A DNA stretch of 64,000 bases, taken from the NCBI RefSeq assembly GCF_002221525.1, contig NZ_CP011028.1, positions 1,561,001-1,625,000 of the forward strand, given 5' to 3'. Under the pieces are notes generated by a model, which did no database searches, was not told the origin of the DNA, and saw only the letters and a program-made list of their open reading frames with translations. This stretch comes from Pseudoalteromonas espejiana DSM 9414 (GTDB taxonomy: Bacteria; Pseudomonadota; Gammaproteobacteria; Enterobacterales; Alteromonadaceae). Made by a program: the position numbers and the translations under genes. Below are positions 56,296 to 64,000 of this stretch, piece by piece (position 1 is the first letter of the stretch; each line of letters opens with the position of its first letter).

Positions 56296-57921
56296 TTAAT
56301 TTACAAAAGCAAAATAGCACCCAAAACCGCTTATGCTTAACGTATTACCCTCTAAAGTGGCATTACAATGAGATAGCGAATCCTGTGCTTCAGTCACTGT
56401 TTTAGTTAGCTCCAATGTTTGATTGGTTTGAGCTAAATTAAACACACACAACATAGTTTGCTCGTTTAACGTTCTGTAAAAAGCGAGAATAGGCTCAGCA
56501 GTATCAATAAACTCAATGTCGCCTTCTAATAACACTGCATGCTGTTTACGCCATGCCATAAACTCACGGTAGGCATTAAGTATTGAGTCTGAATCTTTAT
56601 CTTGAACAGATACAGCACTTTGAGTGTGCGCGTTATCTACAGGTAACCAAGGTTTTGCATTACTAAAACCTGCATGTTCTGAGTCATTGATATCCCATGG
56701 CATCGGCGTTCTGCAGCCATCACGGCCTTTAAAGTTTGGCCAAAAAGTAATGCCGTACGGGTCTTGTAGGTCTTCAAAAGCAACAGATGCTTCACCTAAG
56801 CCAAGCTCTTCACCTTGGTACATACATACACTACCTCGTAATGAAGCAAGTAGGGCTGTAAGCATTTTACATTGGGCAGAGTTTATTTCACCATTTTGGC
56901 TCCAACGACTCGCTACGCGCTCTACGTCGTGGTTGCTAAATGCCCAACACGGCCAACCTTCGGTCATACGTTGCTCAAGTGTTTGTACAGTTTCTCTTAT
57001 GTATTCACTTGAATAGTCATCAGTAAGTAGCTCAAAACTGTAGCCCATGTGTAGCTTATCACCGCCTTGCGTGTACTCTGCCATGGTTGCCAATGAATCT
57101 TCTGATGAAATTTCACCTAACGACACAGTGCCTGGGTACTTATTAAGTAATGAGCGTATGTCTTGCATAAACTCAATGTTTTCTGGCTGCGTGTTATTAT
57201 AATAGTGATACTGAAAAGCATACGGGTTATCTTCACTAAAGCCACGCCCTTGGCGTTTATCCTTAGGTTTAGCTGGGTTGTCACGAAGCTGAGCATCGTG
57301 GTAGCAAAAGTTAATTGCATCTAGTCTGAATCCATCAACCCCTTTTTTAAGCCAAAACTCAACATTATCAAGTACTGCTTTTCTTACTTCTGGGTTATGG
57401 AAGTTTAAATCAGGCTGTTCGGTTAAAAAGTTATGTAGATAATACTGACCACGACGAGGCTCCCATTGCCACGCACCACCACCAAATATAGATAACCAGT
57501 TATTAGGCGCTGTACCATCGTCTTTAGAGTCAGCCCATACGTACCAATCTGATTTATCATTATTTTGGCTTTCGCGGCTATCTAGAAACCATTGGTGTTG
57601 ATCTGATGTGTGACTTAATACTTGGTCAATTATAATTTTAATGTCGCGTTTGTGTGCTTGGTCTATTAATTCGTCAAAGTCGTTTAAGTCACCAAAAAGC
57701 GGGTCTATGTCGCGATAATCGCTAATATCATAGCCAAAATCTTTCATTGGCGATTTAAAAAAGGGAGAAATCCAAATAGCGTCAACGCCTAAGCTTTTAA
57801 TGTAATCAATGCGATTAATTATCCCTTTAAGATCACCAATTCCATCGTTATTGCTGTCTTGAAAGCTTCGCGGGTAAACCTGATAAATAACCGCACCTTT
57901 ATACCACTGCTGTTGGGCCAT
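56296..57921 (-). CDS. GH13 alpha-glucosidase
   Basis: 541 residues, a cytoplasmic-type GH13 enzyme with no signal peptide. WWY-like opening (WYKGAVIYQVYPRSFQDSN) and DGFRLDAINF (nucleophile Asp201), GEISSED (acid/base Glu270) and FSNHDVERV (Asp332) are intact. It is close to oligo-1,6-glucosidase and alpha-glucosidases that split maltose and maltodextrins. It is divergent from the TonB receptor, with two palindromic operators between them, forming an alpha-glucan locus. Confidence 0.9.
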   Translation of the reverse strand: MAQQQWYKGAVIYQVYPRSFQDSNNDGIGDLKGIINRIDYIKSLGVDAIWISPFFKSPMKDFGYDISDYRDIDPLFGDLNDFDELIDQAHKRDIKIIIDQVLSHTSDQHQWFLDSRESQNNDKSDWYVWADSKDDGTAPNNWLSIFGGGAWQWEPRRGQYYLHNFLTEQPDLNFHNPEVRKAVLDNVEFWLKKGVDGFRLDAINFCYHDAQLRDNPAKPKDKRQGRGFSEDNPYAFQYHYYNNTQPENIEFMQDIRSLLNKYPGTVSLGEISSEDSLATMAEYTQGGDKLHMGYSFELLTDDYSSEYIRETVQTLEQRMTEGWPCWAFSNHDVERVASRWSQNGEINSAQCKMLTALLASLRGSVCMYQGEELGLGEASVAFEDLQDPYGITFWPNFKGRDGCRTPMPWDINDSEHAGFSNAKPWLPVDNAHTQSAVSVQDKDSDSILNAYREFMAWRKQHAVLLEGDIEFIDTAEPILAFYRTLNEQTMLCVFNLAQTNQTLELTKTVTEAQDSLSHCNATLEGNTLSISGFGCYFAFVN

Positions 57922-57965
57922 GCTTTTCTCCGTCGTTCCACACAGTATTTATATTGTTATTAGTT

Positions 57966-57980
57966 CGATTGAAACAATCG
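57966..57980. promoter_or_regulatory. Inverted repeat upstream of the alpha-glucosidase gene
   Basis: CGATTGAAACAATCG: perfect 6-bp arms around AAA, 45 bp before the start codon, near where the promoter should be. Could be an operator. Confidence 0.3.
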
Positions 57981-58027
57981 CTAAATTTTCAAAAAGCATA
58001 CGTGAAGGGGACTACTCTGTAAAAAGC

Positions 58028-58043
58028 CTGCATACGTATGCAG
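58028..58043. promoter_or_regulatory. LacI-family-type operator 1
   Basis: CTGCATACGTATGCAG, a perfect 16-bp palindrome centred on CG, the even symmetry typical of LacI-family sites. About 107 bp before the alpha-glucosidase start. Confidence 0.55.
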
Positions 58044-58437
58044 CTAATTTACTCACTTAAAACCGTTTTTAAAGAGGTGTATTTAAGGTGCTGTATTTTT
58101 ATTACGAGCTTTACCAATCATGCTTTTTACTTATAAATAAAATAGCGCGGTCTGTTTTGGTGCTTATTTTAAAAGGCTTGCACGGTATTGGTGAAAGTGA
58201 TGAATGGTCTTACCAATTTCATAAAGCAGAAATAATTATAATAACGTATGTAAATATTAAAAAATGCTTTAATTAACGCTATTTACACGCTGTATCATGG
58301 TTTTTTTATAGTGCGAACATATGTATTTTTATAAAACTCATTAACAATCATGTTGCACCATAATAATAAACTTAAAATCAATAGGTTAGCTTTGGTGTTG
58401 TGAACTAACTGTTAATTTATAATGCGTTGCATAGTCT

Positions 58438-58451
58438 TGAATACGTATGCA
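58438..58451. promoter_or_regulatory. LacI-family-type operator 2
   Basis: TGAATACGTATGCA differs from operator 1's core by one base and lies just after a possible -35 (TTGCAT), 103 bp before the TonB receptor. Confidence 0.55.
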
Positions 58452-58553
58452 TAAAGTTGTTAATAAAATAATTCGAGCGTTAATATTGATGCTGACAACA
58501 AAATTAGCTCGCCTGTTTGACTATCACTCAAATAAAGAAGCGGGTATCACAAT

Positions 58554-61367
58554 ATGGGTAACGGGAAAAACATCATGTCTATGTTCAAACCAAGTATATT
58601 AACTTTGGCATTAGCAACTGCAGGTTTAGCAAGCTTTACCTCTGTAGCAGCGCAAGAAGATACAGTTAAAAATGATGACGTTGAGGTTATCGAAGTAAAA
58701 GGCTTTCGTGGCAGTGTTGTTGAATCTATCAACACAAAACGCTTTTCTACACAGGTTGTAGAATCTATCTCTGCAGAAGATATAGGTAAACTACCTGACT
58801 CATCAATTGCTGAGTCTATTGCACGCTTACCTGGTTTAACAGCGCAGCGTTTAGATGGTCGCGCAAGCAGAGTATCAATTCGTGGTTTTGGTGAAAACGA
58901 AAGTGGTACTACTTTTAACGGCCGTGAACAGGTATCTATTGGTGATAACCGCGGCGTAGAGTTTGACCTTTACCCATCAGAAATTATGAGCGGCGTTACG
59001 GTATATAAAACACCAAACGCAAGTATCGAAGCAGAAGGCATTGCCGGTGTTATAAACATGCAAACCGTGCGTCCTTTAAGTAAAGGCGAGCGTGTATTCC
59101 AAGTTAATGGCCAATACGAGCAAACCAGCTTTGATAAACTAAACCCAGACGGTAACGACGATGGTTACCGCGGTACTATTTCATACATTGATCAGTTTGC
59201 TGATGACACTATAGGTGTTGCATTTGCACTTAACACCATGAGCTCACCAAACCAAGAAAAACGTTGGAACGCGTGGGGCTACCCTGAATTTACCGCTGAT
59301 GATGGTAATACTTACTCAATTTTAGGTGGTGCTAAACCATTTGTACGTTCATCGACACTCGAACGTGATTCAGCCATGCTCGTACTAGAAGCTGCACCGA
59401 CTGACAAACTAAACATGACGTTTGATGCGTTATATGTAGATTTTACAGATGAAAAAATCTTACGCGGTATCGAAATCCCATTTGCATGGGGCCAAGGTTC
59501 AATTGACCCTGCAAGCGTAGCTGTAGATGATGCGAGCGGATTTATTACCAGTGCTGTTACTAATGGCCAGCGTGTAGTTGTTCGTAACGATTATGAAGAG
59601 CGTGAAGCAGAATTAACCGCATTTGGTTTTAATACTAAATACGATATTGACGATTCATGGTCAGTAGAATTTGATGCAAGTTACTCGCAAGTAGATCGTA
59701 AAATTTGGAGCCTTGAAAGTTACTCAGGCACAGGGCGTGGTGATTCACGTGGTGTTGCAGATAACTTAGGTTACACCTTTAACGGTGGGAATACTGGTGC
59801 TACGTTTACTCATGACTTAGATTATAGTGATTACAGCTTAATTCAGTTAGGTGGGCCTCTTTCTTGGGGGTCAAACAAAGCGTTGAATAATAAGTATGGT
59901 CTAACCACTGATTCAGGGTATGAAAACCAAGCGCAAGACGGTTTCATTAATGCGCCAACCATTGAAGATGAGCTGTCTACATTAAAGCTAGCGGCATCTA
60001 AAGTATTAGAAAACGAATACTTCAGCTCAATTGAGTTTGGTATGTCTTATAAAGAGCGCGAAAAAACAAAAGATTCGCAAGGTTTTTATATGACATTATC
60101 TGGTTTTTCGCTTGATAACCCAGGTATGTTAACTGTGCCAGAACAATACCGCATGGGTAGTGTTGACTTAGGCTTTATTGGCATGGGTGATATGATTGCC
60201 TATGACGCTAACAGTTTATTAAATGATGGTTATTATACGCTCGTTGACCAAAGATTAGCAGACACAAGTCACTTAACTAAATCGTGGACAGTAAAAGAAG
60301 AAATTACTTCGGCGTTTGTACAAGCTAATATTAATGCTGAAGTGAGCGGTTTAGCGTTAACAGGTAACATTGGTGTACGTTATGTACATACTGACCAGTC
60401 TTCACAAAGTAACGCTTTTAATGCAGACGATGATGGTAATATTTTTGTTACGCCGACAGATCTTAGCCACGATTATTCTCACGTATTACCAAGTTTAAAC
60501 TTATCGCTTGCGATTGATGAGCAGCAAACAGTGCGTTTTGGTGCGGCTAAAACTATTTCGCGTGCACGTTTAGACGAAATGAATGCATCAATTGACGCAT
60601 CATACAATACTACGCCTGATGAGAACGGTAACTTTTGGTCTGTATCGGGTGGTAACCCTAATTTAGAGCCAAAAGAAGCAACTGGTTACGATTTAACGTA
60701 CGAAAATTACTTTAGTGATGAAGGTTACTTCTCTGCTGCATTTTTCTATAAAGACTTAACGCAGTGGATTTTTGATGGCACATACGCAATTGATATGTCA
60801 GGTGTTGCAGATCCAGAGTCAGGTGAAATTCCAGCAACATCTGAGGGTACGGGTAGTGGTAAAGTAAATGGCGGCGGCGGTGACCTATACGGTTACGAGT
60901 TATCACTAGCGTTACCATTTAAAATTTTCCACCCGTCACTTGAAGGCTTTGGTTTAATTGCAAGCCATACCGGTATTGAGTCTGATATTGAAGATCAAAA
61001 CGGTAACGAATACGAACTACCAGGCCTTTCAGATAAAATTCAAAGCTTAACGGTTTATTACGAAATGAATGGTATTCAACTGCGTACCAGCATGCGTAAG
61101 CGTAGTGCCTTTAAAGGTGATGTATACGGTATAGGTTTTGATACTCAGCAAGTAGATATCCTAGGTGAAACAATTTGGGATGTACAAGCTGGGTATGACT
61201 TCTCTGAAGCCGGTGTTGAAAGCCTTGAAGGTTTATCAATTCAGTTCCAAGTACAAAACTTAACAGAAGAGCCGTTTACATCGCTTTCTGGCGATAACGC
61301 GCTACAAGTTCGCGACTACCAAGATTACGGTCGTACTTACTTGTTAGGCTTTAGCTACAAGCTATAA
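58554..61367 (+). CDS. TonB-dependent receptor, probable maltodextrin/alpha-glucan uptake
   Basis: 937 residues. A signal peptide (ILTLALATAGLASFTSVAAQ) is followed by a TonB-box-like acidic stretch (DDVEVIEVKGFRGS), a plug domain (ESIARLPGLTAQRLDGRASR; VTVYKTPNASIEAEGIAGVI) and a 22-strand barrel ending in YLLGFSYKL. The plug resembles the TonB_rec-type receptors of Caulobacter MalA and Alteromonas sugar loci. Substrate is inferred from flanking GH13 genes. Starts at 58554, 58575 or 58581 are all possible; 58575 has a GGGA upstream. A terminator follows. Confidence 0.88.
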   Translation: MGNGKNIMSMFKPSILTLALATAGLASFTSVAAQEDTVKNDDVEVIEVKGFRGSVVESINTKRFSTQVVESISAEDIGKLPDSSIAESIARLPGLTAQRLDGRASRVSIRGFGENESGTTFNGREQVSIGDNRGVEFDLYPSEIMSGVTVYKTPNASIEAEGIAGVINMQTVRPLSKGERVFQVNGQYEQTSFDKLNPDGNDDGYRGTISYIDQFADDTIGVAFALNTMSSPNQEKRWNAWGYPEFTADDGNTYSILGGAKPFVRSSTLERDSAMLVLEAAPTDKLNMTFDALYVDFTDEKILRGIEIPFAWGQGSIDPASVAVDDASGFITSAVTNGQRVVVRNDYEEREAELTAFGFNTKYDIDDSWSVEFDASYSQVDRKIWSLESYSGTGRGDSRGVADNLGYTFNGGNTGATFTHDLDYSDYSLIQLGGPLSWGSNKALNNKYGLTTDSGYENQAQDGFINAPTIEDELSTLKLAASKVLENEYFSSIEFGMSYKEREKTKDSQGFYMTLSGFSLDNPGMLTVPEQYRMGSVDLGFIGMGDMIAYDANSLLNDGYYTLVDQRLADTSHLTKSWTVKEEITSAFVQANINAEVSGLALTGNIGVRYVHTDQSSQSNAFNADDDGNIFVTPTDLSHDYSHVLPSLNLSLAIDEQQTVRFGAAKTISRARLDEMNASIDASYNTTPDENGNFWSVSGGNPNLEPKEATGYDLTYENYFSDEGYFSAAFFYKDLTQWIFDGTYAIDMSGVADPESGEIPATSEGTGSGKVNGGGGDLYGYELSLALPFKIFHPSLEGFGLIASHTGIESDIEDQNGNEYELPGLSDKIQSLTVYYEMNGIQLRTSMRKRSAFKGDVYGIGFDTQQVDILGETIWDVQAGYDFSEAGVESLEGLSIQFQVQNLTEEPFTSLSGDNALQVRDYQDYGRTYLLGFSYKL

Positions 61368-61384
61368 TTAAGGTTGTGTGTAGG

Positions 61385-61417
61385 AGCCCTTGTAATTTGT
61401 GTTACAAGGGCTTTTTT
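61385..61417 (+). terminator. Terminator after the TonB receptor
   Basis: AGCCCTTGTAA / TTACAAGGGCT, an 11-bp perfect stem with a six-base loop and TTTTTT. It should separate the receptor from the halogenase, or lower downstream expression. Confidence 0.92.
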
Positions 61418-61433
61418 ATAGCTACTTTATCTA

Positions 61434-61478
61434 ATACCAATCCGTAATAATACCTAATCATTTTGCGGGGCTAAACGT
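61434..61478 (-). repeat. MITE-like repeat, truncated copy reaching the halogenase start
   Basis: 45 bp matching the right end of the 56023 element in reverse orientation, with three mismatches. Homology stops at the base next to the start region of the halogenase gene (GTG 61477, ATG 61489). The other end is missing. Confidence 0.65.
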
Positions 61479-61488
61479 GGACAATAAT

Positions 61489-62982
61489 ATGAAACCAATA
61501 AAACACGTTGTCATTGCAGGCGGTGGCACAGCAGGGTGGATAGCAGCAGCCTTGCTTAATAAAGTGTTAGGTAAAGTAATTAACATAACACTGATTGAAT
61601 CAAGCACCATAGGCACTATAGGCGTTGGTGAAGCAACAATTCCGCCAATTATCCAACTTAATAATGCACTGGGTATAAACGAGCAAGATTTTATAAACGC
61701 CACCAATGCTTCTATTAAATTAGGTATTGAGTTCGAAAATTGGAAAACTCCCTCTCATAGCTACATGCATGCCTTTGGCTCATTTGGAAAAGACTTTCCT
61801 TTTTGCGATTTTTACAATTTTTGGGTAAAAGGAAAAATTACCGGCTCTGAAGATAGCCTATGGGATTTTTCGTTAAATTACCAAGCAGCTAAACAGCATA
61901 AGTTTTCACCATTAAATACTATACCTAACACTCAATTACCTGGTTTAAGTTATGCGTATCACTTTGATGCAACACGCTATGCAGAGTACTTAAAAACGCT
62001 TGCTACTTCGCGTGGCGTTAAACACATAGACGCTAAAATAGAGCAGGTTAACCAATGTCTGCACTCAGGCAATATTACAAGCCTCACACTTGATAATGAC
62101 ACCGAAATTAACGGCGATTTATTTATAGACTGTACCGGTCAGCGGGCTTTGTTAATAGAGCAAACACTTAATACAGGCTTTGTAGATTGGTCTCATTATT
62201 TACCATGTGATAGCGCTGTTGCTGTGCAATCTCAAGGTACTGATTCGCTAAAACCCTATACTCGCTCAATTGCGCATAGCGCAGGTTGGCAATGGCAAAT
62301 TCCGCTGCAAAACCGTGTGGGTAATGGGCTTGTTTACTGTAGCCGATACTTATCTGATGAGTCGGCCACGCAGTTACTATTAAATAATTTACCTGCCGAG
62401 CCCATTACAGCACCACGCGTTATAAAATTTAAAACAGGACGGCGCTTAAAGCAGTGGTATAAAAATGTGGTTTCGGTTGGACTCGCCAGTGGCTTTTTAG
62501 AGCCGTTAGAGTCAACCAGTATCCACTTAATACAAAGTGCAGTAACCCGTTTAATAAAGCTGTTTCCGCATAATGGTATTAGCGATGCGTTAGTTGGCGA
62601 GTTTAATAATCAAAGCGTGATAGAAATAGAGCACATACGCGATTTTATTATTTTGCATTACAAACTAACAGAGCGAGAAGACTCGGCGTTTTGGCGTCAG
62701 TGTAAGCAAATGGATATTCCCGAATCATTGGCTCATAAACTCAATTTATTTAAACACACAGGCAAAGTAGTACGTGAAAACGACGAACTATTTGCAGAGG
62801 TTGCTTGGCAGCAAGTGTTTATAGGCCAAGGCATTATTCCCGATGATTACAATAGTATTGTTGACTCATTAAGCAGTGAACAACTTAACGATTTATTTTC
62901 TACATTAAAAACTCTTATTACTTCAACGGTAGAACAATTACCTACTCATAAAGATTTTTTAGCAAAAATTAAAAAGGCCTAA
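61489..62982 (+). CDS. Flavin-dependent tryptophan-halogenase-like protein
   Basis: 497 residues. The FAD site [10 protein letters not shown], the VGEATIPP loop and the catalytic-Lys segment [13 protein letters not shown] match PrnA/RebH halogenases. WQWQIP is the family WxWxIP motif, and [12 protein letters not shown] carries the conserved Glu. I use ATG 61489; an in-frame GTG 61477 would overlap a repeat. In sugar loci these proteins are often next to TonB receptors but their substrate is unknown. The GH13 gene follows with a 1-base overlap or a 2-base gap. Confidence 0.85.
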   Translation: MKPIKHVVIAGGGTAGWIAAALLNKVLGKVINITLIESSTIGTIGVGEATIPPIIQLNNALGINEQDFINATNASIKLGIEFENWKTPSHSYMHAFGSFGKDFPFCDFYNFWVKGKITGSEDSLWDFSLNYQAAKQHKFSPLNTIPNTQLPGLSYAYHFDATRYAEYLKTLATSRGVKHIDAKIEQVNQCLHSGNITSLTLDNDTEINGDLFIDCTGQRALLIEQTLNTGFVDWSHYLPCDSAVAVQSQGTDSLKPYTRSIAHSAGWQWQIPLQNRVGNGLVYCSRYLSDESATQLLLNNLPAEPITAPRVIKFKTGRRLKQWYKNVVSVGLASGFLEPLESTSIHLIQSAVTRLIKLFPHNGISDALVGEFNNQSVIEIEHIRDFIILHYKLTEREDSAFWRQCKQMDIPESLAHKLNLFKHTGKVVRENDELFAEVAWQQVFIGQGIIPDDYNSIVDSLSSEQLNDLFSTLKTLITSTVEQLPTHKDFLAKIKKA

Positions 62983-62984
62983 TG

Positions 62985-64000
62985 ATGCGATTTTTAAATA
63001 AACTTTTACTTGTAAGTGCGTGCACCTTACCAACCATTAGCTATGCACTTGACGTTGAACCTGCCAATTGGTGGGTAGGCATGAATAAAAACACGATTAA
63101 CATCATGGTGCATGAGCAAAATATTGCAAACGAGCAAATTAAATTAGCTAAATATAATGGTGTTAAATTAAATAAAGTAACGCGCACAGATAACCCAAAT
63201 TATGTATTTTTGAATATTACTGTTACCGATGCCGCTAAAGCAGGAACGCTTAAATTTAATAGCAGCGAAGCGAGCCAAAGTTTCGAATTTCCACTACTTA
63301 CACGTGATAAAAACAGTGCAAAGCGCCAAGGCTTTACATCTAACGATACCCTTTATTTAATCAACCCAGATCGCTTTGCTAATGGTGATAAGCAAAACGA
63401 TACTGTTCCTAGCATGCTAGAAGCAGCAAATCCAAGTATAAAGGGCGGGCGCCACGGTGGTGATATACAAGGGGTTATAAACGCATTACCGTATTTAAAC
63501 GATTTAGGTGTTACTCAGCTTTGGTTAACGCCAGTACTTGAAAACAACATGCCCGATTATTCTTACCATGGTTATGCAATTACTGACTTTTATAAAGTTG
63601 ACCCACGTATGGGCTCAAATCAGTTATATAAAACCCTCTCGGTAAAAGCAAAAGAGCAAGGCATAGGCCTTGTAATGGATATGGTACTAAACCATTTTGG
63701 CTCAGAGCATACCTGGGTTAAAGATAAACCTACCAAAGATTGGATTAACTTTAATGGTGAATTTAAAAAAGGTAAAAACGCTACAAGCCATGCACGCCAA
63801 ACTATACAAGACCCACACGCCAGTGAGTACGATAAACGCCAGTTTAACGATGGTTGGTTTGTAGAAACCATGCCGGATTTAAATCAGCGCCAACCACTGT
63901 TAAGCGAGTACTTAATTCAAAATGCTATTTGGTGGATTGAATACGCGGATTTAAGCGGTATTCGCGTTGATACCTACTCTTACTCAGATAAAGCATTTTT
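62985..64000 (+). CDS. Cyclomaltodextrinase/neopullulanase-like GH13 enzyme (3' end outside window)
   Basis: 338 residues are visible and the frame is open at the window end. A signal peptide (MRFLNKLLLVSACTLPTISYA) starts the protein. An N-terminal immunoglobulin-like Cyc-maltodext_N domain (NWWVGMNKNTINIMVH) precedes the GH13 barrel (LYLINPDRFANGD; VMDMVLNHFGSEH). The nucleophile Asp is in GIRVDTYSY near residue 329. The protein is thus exported, probably to the periplasm, to open or shorten maltodextrins for the neighbouring alpha-glucosidase. Starts at 62982 or 62985 are both possible. Confidence 0.88.
   Translation, partial: MRFLNKLLLVSACTLPTISYALDVEPANWWVGMNKNTINIMVHEQNIANEQIKLAKYNGVKLNKVTRTDNPNYVFLNITVTDAAKAGTLKFNSSEASQSFEFPLLTRDKNSAKRQGFTSNDTLYLINPDRFANGDKQNDTVPSMLEAANPSIKGGRHGGDIQGVINALPYLNDLGVTQLWLTPVLENNMPDYSYHGYAITDFYKVDPRMGSNQLYKTLSVKAKEQGIGLVMDMVLNHFGSEHTWVKDKPTKDWINFNGEFKKGKNATSHARQTIQDPHASEYDKRQFNDGWFVETMPDLNQRQPLLSEYLIQNAIWWIEYADLSGIRVDTYSYSDKAF

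Larger units (their letters stand above)
57922..58553. promoter_or_regulatory. Divergent control region between the alpha-glucosidase and TonB receptor genes
   Basis: 632 bp without a convincing gene; a 62-codon GTG frame at 58088-58276 lacks support. It contains two TGMATACGTATKCA palindromes (58029 and 58438), a weaker GCATACGTGA near 57996 and an inverted repeat CGATTG-N3-CAATCG at 57966-57980. The second operator lies 115 bp before the receptor start. Confidence 0.55.

Noticed and set aside
58088..58276. 62-codon GTG-started frame in the alpha-glucan control region
   Set aside because: Aromatic-rich and AT-driven composition, weak start, no family features; lies between two operators in a regulatory region.
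1..64000. CRISPR arrays, tRNA, rRNA, prophage or integron
   Set aside because: No regularly spaced short repeats, no tRNA-like cloverleaf ending in CCA, and no phage or integrase genes were recognised by eye. A tRNAscan or Rfam run could still find a small RNA gene.

Overview
The window looks like chromosome of a marine gammaproteobacterium of the Alteromonadales, most likely Pseudoalteromonas. This is inferred from the low-GC style, the core-gene neighbourhoods (ackA-pta-yfbV, scpB-rluB, lpoB-ycfL, apbC-dcd), the TonB receptor/halogenase/GH13 locus and a short interspersed repeat; no database search was possible. Almost every CDS is intact. I see no rRNA, tRNA, CRISPR, prophage or transposase gene.

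Region 1 (1-16.7 kb) is a nitrate-assimilation island. After the tail of a porin-like gene comes an apparent eight-gene operon, nasC-nasA-moaA-mobA-moaB-moaC-moaD-moaE. It makes nitrate reductase together with its molybdenum cofactor. A short membrane protein, a MOSC protein and a LysR/PACE-efflux pair follow. On the minus strand lie nasR (NIT + ANTAR antiterminator) and nirB-nirD-cobA (siroheme nitrite reductase and the first siroheme-branch enzyme). Three sigma-54 -24/-12 elements precede nasC, nasR and nirB. NtrC-like sites lie about 100-120 bp upstream of the last two. The nirB leader holds an intrinsic terminator that NasR would be expected to overcome. No nitrate transporter is visible.

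Region 2 (16.7-46.3 kb) is mostly housekeeping: eda, metG, apbC, dcd, a CLCA_X-type HExxH protein, tapT, an Hpt protein, alaA, a cell-wall lipoprotein cluster (COG3014-ycfL-lpoB plus a glycine-zipper protein), a DMT exporter, a compact ACT / EIIA-like / ArsC-like / dapE / M15-peptidase operon, ackA-pta, yfbV, xthA-CbiM-like-rlmA, two small exported proteins (DUF3718-like, EF-hand), scpB-rluB, yciK, a VolA-type surface lipase and sohB.

Region 3 (46.3-64 kb) holds a dicarboxylate/amino-acid symporter, a large lipoprotein built of tandem Ig-like (Big_1-type) repeats, topA, small membrane or secreted proteins, and an alpha-glucan utilisation locus: an alpha-glucosidase divergent from a TonB receptor, a flavin-dependent halogenase and a cyclomaltodextrinase-like GH13 enzyme cut by the window end. 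Two near-identical palindromic operators lie between the alpha-glucosidase and the receptor. A MITE-like repeat with ATACCAAT/ATTGGTAT ends occurs three times (46320, 56023, 61434): one full copy, one internal-deletion copy and one truncated copy that reaches the halogenase start.
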